A stretch of DNA of 18,192 nt, from positions 1-18,192 of the forward strand of contig JAEXRM010000194.1 in assembly GCA_023440865.1 (NCBI GenBank), given 5' to 3'. Both the position numbers and the translations under genes were made by a program. Under the pieces are notes generated by a model that was not told the DNA's origin, ran no database searches, and saw only the letters and a list, made by a program, of their open reading frames with translations. Below are positions 7,190 to 12,153 of the stretch, one piece after another. The stretch comes from Bacillota bacterium. Its GTDB lineage: Bacteria > Bacillota > Clostridia > DSM-8532. The number at the start of each line of letters is the position of its first letter. The first letter of the stretch is position 1.

Positions 7190-8317
7190 ATGAAGCTTTT
7201 ATTCAAGGGACGAATGGCGGCGCTTGTGGTGGTGATCATCCTGTTGGCTGGCGTCACCACGGTTTTCGCATCGGAGAATGCCGTGAAGCACGCACTTGCG
7301 GACCTGTACGCACTCATGGCGCAGAACCGGTCGACGGCACAGCTGGACGCGCTCGAAATCAAGGTTCTCGAGAACGCAAAGGGCGATGCCGACCGCGAGG
7401 CCGCGAAGATCTTCAACACCGGCGTCTACGAGCAGGGCTTCGACAATGCCGTGACGCGCGATGTCGCACCGGTTGAGGCACAATCGATGATCGAGCGGCA
7501 GAAACGCGTGCAGGCGGCCGAACCGCTGCAGCGTGAGGCGGACTTGTACAAGGCGGTCCAGAACCTGCTGCTCGCGCGTGCGGAAAATGATCTGCAAACG
7601 CGCCTGCTGGCCCTGTCCCGCGAGGAGGCGTCCATTGCCAAGACCCGATTCGATGCGGGCGTCATCTCCGCTTCCGACCTCAAGGATGCCGAGACGGCGG
7701 TATCGAGCGCGGAGCTGAATCTTGAGAAACTGGCGTTGAAGCTGCAGGCGGCGGAGCTTGCCGTGAACCGGCAGGCCGGAACCGGGCTCGACACGGTCCT
7801 GGAAGCGACGGAGAAGGACGGCATCACCCTGCTGGATACCCTGTTTGCCGATCCGGACGGCACGGACGGCTGGGTTGCCGTCGCACAGCAGCGCGATGCG
7901 GGGACATTCGAGAAGTCGGAAACCCTCCGGGTGCTTGACCTCAAGTTGAAGCTTGTCGTCAATTACATGCCCGAGACGCACAGTCGCGTCATCAAGATGC
8001 GCCGCGATCGCGAGGACGCGCGTCTTGCGCTTGTGGACGCCAATGCCGGCGTCGAGGTCAGTGTCCGCAATCTGCTCAATGACAGGCTGACCGCCGCCGA
8101 GTCGCTTGCGTTGGCGAAACTCGATCTTGAACAGGCGCAACGCCGCCGTTCTCAGGCGCAGACCCGGTTTGAGGCGGGCTTGCTGAGTCGGGCCGATCTC
8201 ATCGCACGCGACCGTGATGTCGAGAACGCGCAGTATGCCCTCCTTGCCGCCACCGCCACGCTCAACGGCAAGGAGGCCGATCTGCGCGTGCTGATCGGCA
8301 AGGACCTCGTTCCCTGA
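7190..8317 (+). CDS. Exported coiled-coil TolC-like (outer membrane efflux-like) protein 2
   Basis: This 375-aa protein has a clear signal peptide (MKLLFKGRMAALVVVIILLAG, cleavage likely after VFA at ~27) and no lipobox. Two TolC-type repeats are better preserved than in protein 1: TRFDAGVISASDLKDAETAV at ~151-170, and TRFEAGLLSRADLIARDRDV at ~324-343 ending in VLIG. Both have the F-x-x-G-x-x-s-x-x-D-L pattern of TolC helices. Long helical, Ala/Leu/Arg-rich segments fill the remainder. I chose the ATG at 7190, with AAGGAGAA at 7178-7185, over an in-frame ATG at 7142 that would precede the signal sequence. It looks like a diverged tandem duplicate or partner of protein 1 in the same transcript. 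A role in envelope transport is an inference from family resemblance. Confidence 0.75.
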   Translation: MKLLFKGRMAALVVVIILLAGVTTVFASENAVKHALADLYALMAQNRSTAQLDALEIKVLENAKGDADREAAKIFNTGVYEQGFDNAVTRDVAPVEAQSMIERQKRVQAAEPLQREADLYKAVQNLLLARAENDLQTRLLALSREEASIAKTRFDAGVISASDLKDAETAVSSAELNLEKLALKLQAAELAVNRQAGTGLDTVLEATEKDGITLLDTLFADPDGTDGWVAVAQQRDAGTFEKSETLRVLDLKLKLVVNYMPETHSRVIKMRRDREDARLALVDANAGVEVSVRNLLNDRLTAAESLALAKLDLEQAQRRRSQAQTRFEAGLLSRADLIARDRDVENAQYALLAATATLNGKEADLRVLIGKDLVP

Positions 8318-8354
8318 GCGATTGGCAGATGCCGTCCCCATGCGCTGGTGTGCG

Positions 8355-8513
8355 TGTGGATGAATTCCGGATGCCTGTGGAATGCGGAAGGTCCGCAAAG
8401 ACCGATGTGATGGGTTTTACACAGAATGATCCACATTGTCCACAGGGGGACGGCGGCACTGCCGCTGATCTTCCGCAGGCAGTGTGGATTTTTTCTGTGG
8501 ATTCTGTGGATGA
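8355..8513. promoter_or_regulatory. Cluster of DnaA-box-like sites
   Basis: Eight 9-mers resemble the DnaA box TTATCCACA. On + are TTTTACACA (8415-8423, matching TTWTNCACA), TGATCCACA (8427-8435) and TTGTCCACA (8436-8444). On - are TCATCCACA (8355-8363), CATTCCACA (8376-8384), AAATCCACA (8483-8491), GAATCCACA (8496-8504) and TCATCCACA (8505-8513). Two pairs abut exactly at 9-bp spacing. The inner sets face each other around a GC dyad. DnaA titration or regulation is inferred; an origin is less likely because all genes around it run the same way. Confidence 0.55.
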
Positions 8514-8558
8514 TCTTGCCCGATCCGCGCAATGCGCACCCTGTTGACGGGAATCTGT

Positions 8559-8584
8559 GTTTCCCGGATGAAGGGGGGGGGTAA
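8559..8584 (+). promoter_or_regulatory. Possible general-stress-type promoter of hpf
   Basis: GTTTCC (8559-8564), a 14-bp spacer and GGGTAA (8579-8584) resemble the sigma-B pattern GTTTAA-N12-14-GGGTAT. HPF (YvyD) in Bacillus subtilis is under stress sigma control, but whether this organism has sigma-B is unknown. A TTGACG at 8544-8549 has no good -10 partner. The GGG of the -10 belongs to a nine-G tract. Confidence 0.25.
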
Positions 8585-8631
8585 CAAAAGAGTACAACCG
8601 GTTTTTACGGCGTGTGAAAGGGGTTGGTTTC

Positions 8632-9162
8632 ATGAAGTATATCATGAACGGAAAGAACACCAGTGTCACCCAGGCCATGATGAACCAGGCACAGAAGAAG
8701 GTCGGGAAGCTCGAAAAGTTCTTCCGGCCGGACACCGAGGCGCATCTGACCTTCCTGGTCGAAAAGGATCGCAACATCTTCGAAGCCACCATCCAGTCCA
8801 AGGGCCTGTTCATCCGTGCGGAGGAGAACACGGATGACATGTACAAATCCATCGACCTGGCCATCGACAAGCTGGAACGGCAGATCCGCAAGTACAAGAC
8901 CCGGCTCGGCAAACGCATCCACCAGGAGGCGATGATTTCCGAGAACTTCGAGGTCGAGGAACCCGTTGATGAGGAGGAGGATCTCCAGGTCGTTCGCAGC
9001 AAGCGGTTCTCGCTTCGTCCCATGGCCGTCGAGGAGGCAATTCTGCAAATGAACCTCCTGGGCCACAACTTCTTTGTGTTCGCCAATGCCGAGAATGAGT
9101 CGGTCAACGTGGTCTACAAGCGCCGGAACGGCTCCTACGGGCTGATCGAACCGGAGTTTTGA
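8632..9162 (+). CDS. hpf: Long-form ribosome hibernation promoting factor
   Basis: HPF binds the 30S decoding centre when growth slows, and in its long form its C-terminal domain pairs two ribosomes into inactive 100S dimers. The 176-aa length fits the long form common in Bacillota and cyanobacteria; short HPF is about 95-110 aa. The N-terminal S30AE/RaiA-like domain spans ~1-100, with VEKDRNIFEATIQSKGL and DDMYKSIDLAIDKLERQIRK. An acidic linker (EVEEPVDEEEDL, ~107-118) follows. The C-terminal dimerisation domain (~121-176) contains RSKRFSLRPMAVEEAILQM and NVVYKRRNGSYGLIEPEF. The ATG at 8632 has AAAGGGG seven bases upstream; an in-frame GTG at 8614 is less likely. The gene appears monocistronic, between a DnaA-box-rich gap and two hairpins. 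Confidence 0.95.
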   Translation: MKYIMNGKNTSVTQAMMNQAQKKVGKLEKFFRPDTEAHLTFLVEKDRNIFEATIQSKGLFIRAEENTDDMYKSIDLAIDKLERQIRKYKTRLGKRIHQEAMISENFEVEEPVDEEEDLQVVRSKRFSLRPMAVEEAILQMNLLGHNFFVFANAENESVNVVYKRRNGSYGLIEPEF

Positions 9163-9195
9163 CCCGGATGCCGTTGCCTGTCCCCTCCCGGCTTC

Positions 9196-9216
9196 TGCCG
9201 GATCGTTGATCCGGCA
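9196..9216. terminator. Stem-loop downstream of hpf
   Basis: TGCCGGATC (9196-9204) and GATCCGGCA (9208-9216) form a perfect 9-bp stem with a GTT loop, 34 bp after the hpf stop. No T-tract follows, so intrinsic termination is uncertain; it may protect the mRNA 3' end. Confidence 0.4.
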
Positions 9217-9247
9217 CCGTACCGGAATATTGCAGGGAAGAATCATG

Positions 9248-9273
9248 ACGGCCGGTTCGGAGGAACCGGCCGT
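9248..9273. terminator. Strong 11-bp stem-loop downstream of hpf
   Basis: ACGGCCGGTTC (9248-9258) and GAACCGGCCGT (9263-9273) pair perfectly around GGAG. The 3' flank TGTCTC is only weakly T-rich. Together with the hairpin at 9196 it probably ends the hpf transcript. Confidence 0.5.
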
Positions 9274-9333
9274 TGTCTCGCCCGGCCATGCGCCGCGTCA
9301 TATCGCCATGATCCTGTTTGAGGGGTCGGATTC

Positions 9334-9369
9334 GATGGTAAATAGATGGTACATACCATATTTGTATGT
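9334..9369. promoter_or_regulatory. AT-rich operator-like dyads before the 63-aa gene
   Basis: GATGGTA occurs at 9334-9340 and 9345-9351, one helical turn apart (11 bp). The second copy begins a perfect dyad ATGGTA-CA-TACCAT (9346-9359). This overlaps another dyad, ACATAC (9351-9356) with GTATGT (9364-9369). The AT content is well above the surroundings. Such nested dyads look like a repressor site over a promoter; no convincing -35/-10 pair is visible. Confidence 0.4.
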
Positions 9370-9417
9370 GGCGCTTTATATCCCGGGGCCGTCCAGATCA
9401 CGGAAAGGAGCAATCGG

Positions 9418-9609
9418 ATGCAGGTCAAGTATACCTCGTTACAGCGAAACGACCGTGCCACGCTCGACCGGTACGCGCGTTTCCAGATTGCCGAAATGAA
9501 TCCGGTCGTCACACAACAGGCGCCGGATCTGACAGGCAAGCTCCAGGAGGTGCAGGATATCGCAACGTTTGCGCGGAGTCTGCGCCCGCGAAAAAAGAAC
9601 TACATATGA
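9418..9609 (+). CDS. Small protein of unknown function (63 aa)
   Basis: I do not recognise this protein. The 63 residues are polar and basic, with no signal peptide or membrane segment. The N-terminal part has charged helix-like sequence (RNDRATLDRYARFQIAEM, ~10-27), the middle is Gln/Pro rich, and the C terminus is strongly basic (RSLRPRKKNYI). This could suit a nucleic-acid-binding or small regulatory protein, but that is only a guess. The start is well supported by GGAAAGGAG at 9402-9410, seven bases before the ATG. A longer reading from 9346 would begin inside the dyad cluster and lacks an RBS. The gene stands alone between the hpf hairpins and a promoter/terminator patch, with its own operator-like upstream region. 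Confidence 0.6.
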   Translation: MQVKYTSLQRNDRATLDRYARFQIAEMNPVVTQQAPDLTGKLQEVQDIATFARSLRPRKKNYI

Positions 9610-9674
9610 CCGGACAAGCCCTGTTTCAAATGAACGGTCCTGGGTAATTGAAAGGTGTGGAGTGGCTTTTTCAT
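9600..9674 (-). CDS. Possible 24-aa microprotein, antisense
   Basis: On the - strand AAAGGAGG (9688-9681) lies six bases before an ATG at 9674-9672. This opens 24 codons (MKKPLHTFQL...SGHM) ending in TAG at 9600. The ribosome-binding site is excellent, but the peptide resembles nothing I know and no - strand promoter is convincing. Its 3' end overlaps the end of the 63-aa gene on the other strand. It may be a chance consequence of a pyrimidine-rich + strand tract. Confidence 0.2.
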   Translation of the reverse strand: MKKPLHTFQLPRTVHLKQGLSGHM

Positions 9675-9696
9675 TTTGTTCCTCCTTTCATATAGT
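9668..9696 (+). promoter_or_regulatory. Candidate sigma-A promoter upstream of the Nudix gene
   Basis: TTTTCA (9668-9673), a 17-bp spacer and TATAGT (9691-9696) match four and five of six consensus positions. Transcription would start near 9703. The local sequence is AT-rich against a GC-rich genome, so a chance match is possible. Confidence 0.4.
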
Positions 9697-9725
9697 TTGA
9701 GTTCAGTTGATATGGCTTCGGCCGG

Positions 9726-9775
9726 GGCACATTGTCGGGAATCATGATTATCATTCACAGACGGTGCCTTTTTTT
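9726..9775 (+). terminator. Intrinsic terminator or attenuator in the Nudix leader
   Basis: GGCAC (9726-9730) pairs with GTGCC (9764-9768). Inside, GTC (9734-9736) pairs with GAC (9760-9762) and GAAT (9739-9742) with ATTC (9753-9756). Seven T follow directly (9769-9775). It could end the 63-aa gene transcript, or stop an RNA of about 75 nt started at ~9703. No further promoter is seen before the Nudix gene. Confidence 0.55.
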
Positions 9776-9828
9776 ATGCCCGGAAACCATCTGCATGCGG
9801 TGGCGCCGGGGGAGGGAGATCCGGAATC

Positions 9829-10254
9829 ATGCAACTACGTGACTGTGCCGGTGGCGTCATTTTTTGCGGCGACAAGGTGTATCTGCAGAAGAATGAGAAA
9901 GGGGAGTGGGTGATGCCCAAGGGCATCATCAAGGCCGGGAACCAGCCGGAGCCGACCGCGCTCGAAAGCGTGCGGCATGAAGCCGGCATCGAGGCGTCCA
10001 TCATCGACAGTGCCGGTCGCACCTACTATGAGTTCTACTCCATCACCAGACAGCGGCCGGTGTGCAACCGGATCGCATGGTATGTAATGACCGCGGCGGA
10101 CGAGTCCTGCTCCATCGGTGAACCAGAGAAGATCCAGGAGGCGGGGTTCCATCCCGTCGCCGAAGCGCTCGACATGATCACTTACAGCCAGGACCGCTCG
10201 CTCTTGACGCAATCCTACCGCAAGTACTGCGAGAAGACAGGCAGGACTGACTGA
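9829..10254 (+). CDS. Nudix-fold protein with degenerate Nudix box
   Basis: This 141-aa protein has the Nudix fold pattern: an N-terminal strand CAGGVIFCGDKVYLQKN (6-22), then GEWVMPKG, then the Nudix helix region 32-54. Nudix hydrolases cleave nucleoside diphosphate-X bonds using a GX5EX7REUXEEXGU motif. Here the box reads G32...N38...E46-S47-V48-R49-H50-E51-A52-G53-I54. The first Glu is Asn, the RE pair is ES, and the first of the EE pair is His. Only Glu51 of the usual metal ligands remains. The C-terminal half (TRQRPVCNRIAWYVM and MITYSQDRSLL) reads like a coherent, conserved family. The start at 9829 has GGAGGGAG at 9811-9818. It may have altered activity or only bind a ligand. Confidence 0.8.
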   Translation: MQLRDCAGGVIFCGDKVYLQKNEKGEWVMPKGIIKAGNQPEPTALESVRHEAGIEASIIDSAGRTYYEFYSITRQRPVCNRIAWYVMTAADESCSIGEPEKIQEAGFHPVAEALDMITYSQDRSLLTQSYRKYCEKTGRTD

Positions 10255-10255
10255 T

Positions 10256-10274
10256 GGCAACCAATGCCCTTTTT
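10256..10274 (+). terminator. Weak terminator after the Nudix gene
   Basis: GGCA (10256-10259) and TGCC (10265-10268) form a short stem with a 5-nt loop, followed by C and five T (10270-10274). It begins two bases past the Nudix stop codon. The stem is only 4 bp, so confidence is low. Confidence 0.3.
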
Positions 10275-10316
10275 GGTCGAACCATCATGGTGGTTCGCAG
10301 GGCGGGTTGAACCAAA
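10272..10316. promoter_or_regulatory. Operator-like inverted repeats over the yigZ -35
   Basis: TTTGGTCGAACC (10272-10283) and GGTTGAACCAAA (10305-10316) are inverted copies with two mismatches. Between them TGGTTC (10291-10296) is a further half-site complementary to GAACCA (10279-10284). The right copy contains the -35 hexamer of the yigZ promoter, so a protein bound here could block RNA polymerase. Confidence 0.45.
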
Positions 10317-10336
10317 TGAAAGGAATCTGGTAGAAT
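10307..10336 (+). promoter_or_regulatory. sigma-A promoter of the yigZ-like gene
   Basis: TTGAAC (10307-10312), an 18-bp spacer and TAGAAT (10331-10336) preceded by TGG give a good extended -10 promoter. The predicted start, near 10343, falls at the beginning of a 32-bp palindrome. The leader would then be about 155 nt. Confidence 0.6.
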
Positions 10337-10340
10337 TGTG

Positions 10341-10372
10341 GGGATGTTTCGGACACGTGCCCGAAACATCCC
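10341..10372. repeat. Near-perfect 32-bp palindrome at the transcription start
   Basis: GGGATGTTTCGG (10341-10352) and CCGAAACATCCC (10361-10372) are exact inverted copies. The 8-nt centre itself contains the palindrome CACGTG (10354-10359), so only one base pair of the whole 32-bp element mismatches. No T-tract follows, which argues against a simple terminator. It may be an operator for a dimeric regulator or a 5'-end stabilising hairpin. Confidence 0.85.
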
Positions 10373-10380
10373 TTGCCATA

Positions 10381-10467
10381 TGCGGTTTTCCCGCAGGAAC
10401 AATCACTGCGCCGGCGCCGGCGGGACAGCCACGGCGCCATGCCCCGCGGGGCATTCACGGGAAACCG
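10381..10467 (+). promoter_or_regulatory. Palindrome-packed 5' leader of the yigZ-like gene
   Basis: Four further self-complementary elements follow in order. They are TGCGG-TTTTC-CCGCA (10381-10395), the perfect 14-mer CGCCGGCGCCGGCG (10409-10422), the perfect 16-mer ATGCCCCGCGGGGCAT (10439-10454), and CGG-GAAA-CCG (10458-10467), which has a GNRA-type loop. The transcript would be highly structured until about 20-30 nt before the start codon. No known riboswitch consensus was recognised. Confidence 0.5.
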
Positions 10468-10499
10468 GGCCGGACAAGCAGGCGGACAGGATGGTAGGC

Positions 10500-11174
10500 A
10501 TGACGGTACGCCCCCACAAGACGCTGTGTCAGGCGGCAACCGCCTGCCATGAGGAAAAGCGGTCGCGTTTTGTCGCATCGGCACGACCCATCGCATCGGA
10601 GGAGGAAGCGCTCGCATTCATCCGGGAAATCCGCACCCGCGACTGGGACGCGCGCCATCACTGTCACGCGTACGCGCTTGACCGGGAGGCGTCCGTCCGC
10701 CGCAGCAGCGACGATGGCGAACCGGCCGGCACCGCGGGCATACCCATCCTGGATGTCCTGCAAAAACAGGGGATCACCAATGCCGTCATCGTGGTCAGCC
10801 GTTGGTTTGGCGGCGTTCTGCTGGGGGCGTCCGGTCTGGTGCGGGCCTACGGGAAGGCTGCCTCGCTCGGGGTGGAGCAAGCGGGCATTCTCGTCGTGAA
10901 GCCCTGCATCGACACCGAACTGCGCATGGACTACACCCTGGCCGGCAAGGTCGCCCATTATCTGGCTTCCGGCGGTTATCTCACCGGTGGCGCCTCCTAT
11001 GGCGCCGATGTCAGGATGCGGGTGTTCCTGGAACCGGATCGGCGCGACGCGCTGGAACGCGGGGTGGCGGACCTGACCGCGGCCCGTGTATCCATTCGAT
11101 TCTCCGAACCGAGACCGGTCGCATTCACGGAGTCCGGTGCATTCGTCCGTGTGCTCGATGACGATGACGTGTAG
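10500..11174 (+). CDS. yigZ: YigZ/IMPACT family protein
   Basis: This conserved protein of the YigZ/IMPACT (UPF0029) family has 224 aa, close to the usual ~205-215. The N-terminal domain (~10-125) has the diagnostic RTRDWDARHHCHAYAL, DDGEPAGTAGIPILDVLQ and VIVVSRWFGGVLLGASGLVR blocks. The C-terminal ~140-220 fits the DUF1949 ferredoxin-like domain. Eukaryotic IMPACT inhibits the kinase Gcn2; bacterial function is not settled, with translation-related or nucleic-acid-binding roles suggested. I chose the ATG at 10500 because AGGA (10488-10491) is well spaced; an ATG at 10491, three codons earlier, is possible. It has its own promoter and a striking structured leader and appears monocistronic, with a 153-bp gap before yebC. 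Confidence 0.92.
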   Translation: MTVRPHKTLCQAATACHEEKRSRFVASARPIASEEEALAFIREIRTRDWDARHHCHAYALDREASVRRSSDDGEPAGTAGIPILDVLQKQGITNAVIVVSRWFGGVLLGASGLVRAYGKAASLGVEQAGILVVKPCIDTELRMDYTLAGKVAHYLASGGYLTGGASYGADVRMRVFLEPDRRDALERGVADLTAARVSIRFSEPRPVAFTESGAFVRVLDDDDV

Positions 11175-11282
11175 CCAGCCAAGCCGATCCGCCCGCTCCG
11201 GTGGCCAGCCTTCCAGGATGGTCAGCCTGACAGGTTGGGCGGCATGACGGGATGATCTATCAACCACCATGACCAGCCGGTT

Positions 11283-11296
11283 CCGGGACAACCCGG
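11283..11296 (+). promoter_or_regulatory. Short hairpin before the yebC RBS
   Basis: CCGGG (11283-11287) and CCCGG (11292-11296) pair around ACAA, ending 18 bases before the RBS AAAGGAG (11315-11321). It may be a leader hairpin; no promoter or T-tract is evident. Confidence 0.3.
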
Positions 11297-11327
11297 CGGC
11301 ATGCCGCACAAGGCAAAGGAGCGAACC

Positions 11328-12059
11328 ATGTCCGGACATTCGAAATGGGCCAACATCAAGCATCGCAAGGGCAAGGCGGATGCCGTCCGCGGCAACATGT
11401 TCACGAAGATCGGCCGGGAGATCGCCATCGCCGTCAAGGCCGGCGGCGCGGATCCGGTTTCCAATTCCCGCCTGCGCGATGTCATTGCCAAAGCGAAGAC
11501 CAACAACATGCCCAACGACAACATCCAGCGCAGCATCAAGAAGGCGGCCGGAGAAGGCGATGCGAACAACTACGAGGAGATCTCGTACGAGGGGTACGGC
11601 CCGAATGGCGTGGCGGTGATCGTGGATGCCCTGACGGACAACCGCAACCGCGCGGCCGGCGACATCCGCCACTTCTTCGACAAGTATGGCGGCAACATGG
11701 GGACGACGGGCTGCGTCTCGTTCCTGTTCGACAAGAAGGGACAGATCCTTGTCGCCAGGGAAGGGGCCCCGGACGAGGACACCCTGATGATGAGCGCGCT
11801 TGATGCCGGTGCCGAGGATTTTCATGTCGAGGATGAATATTATGAGATTCTGACCGATCCGAACGACTTCTCCAAGGTCAGGGAAGCGCTCGAGGCCCAG
11901 GGCCTGTCCTTTGAGACGGCCGAGGTCACGATGATTCCGAAGACGACCACCGTGCTGGCCGATCCGGAAGCCGTTGAAAACATGGAAAAACTCATCGAGA
12001 AGCTCGAGGAGCATGACGATGTGCAGCATGTCTGGCACAACTGGGAGATGGACGACTGA
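11328..12059 (+). CDS. yebC: YebC/PmpR/TACO1 family protein
   Basis: YebC-family proteins are long known as putative transcriptional regulators (PmpR) and more recently as factors that relieve ribosome stalling on difficult sequences such as polyproline; human TACO1 is the mitochondrial homologue. The 243-aa length is standard. The N-terminal signature MSGHSKWANIKHRK (1-14) is unmistakable, followed by MFTKIGREI, NSRLRDVIAKAKTNNMP and YEGYGPNGVAVIVDALTDNRNR. The C-terminal part ends with LEEHDDVQHVWHNWEM. The ATG at 11328 is set by AAAGGAG (11315-11321) and by family conservation; an in-frame ATG at 11301 is not needed. No ruvC/ruvA genes follow, unlike the enterobacterial arrangement. It is followed by fabZ after 94 bp. 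Confidence 0.96.
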   Translation: MSGHSKWANIKHRKGKADAVRGNMFTKIGREIAIAVKAGGADPVSNSRLRDVIAKAKTNNMPNDNIQRSIKKAAGEGDANNYEEISYEGYGPNGVAVIVDALTDNRNRAAGDIRHFFDKYGGNMGTTGCVSFLFDKKGQILVAREGAPDEDTLMMSALDAGAEDFHVEDEYYEILTDPNDFSKVREALEAQGLSFETAEVTMIPKTTTVLADPEAVENMEKLIEKLEEHDDVQHVWHNWEMDD

Positions 12060-12153
12060 TTTCGCTGGCGCGCCATGAGTCGCCGACGGCACGGGGTGTC
12101 CGCGTGGCGGCGCGTTGCTGGATGCGCGCATGGACGCATGAGGGAGGCACGCA

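Larger units (their letters stand above)
8318..8631. other. 314-bp non-coding gap before hpf
   Basis: No convincing coding sequence is seen. The gap holds eight DnaA-box-like 9-mers (8355-8513) and a near-central dyad GCGGCA-C-TGCCGC (8453-8465). It also has a second dyad, GGGAA-N7-TTCCC (8549-8565), a run of nine G (8573-8581), and the hpf RBS AAAGGGG (8618-8624). No AT-rich unwinding region stands out. Confidence 0.7.

Noticed and set aside
8318..8631. Chromosomal replication origin (oriC)
   Set aside because: DnaA-box-like sites are dense, but there is no dnaA/dnaN, no AT-rich unwinding stretch, no DnaA-trio and no change of gene direction. A DnaA-binding locus is the safer call.
9700..9760. 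Fluoride or other known riboswitch upstream of the Nudix gene
   Set aside because: GATATGGCTTCGGCC looks superficially like part of a fluoride aptamer, but the conserved pairing and downstream elements are absent.
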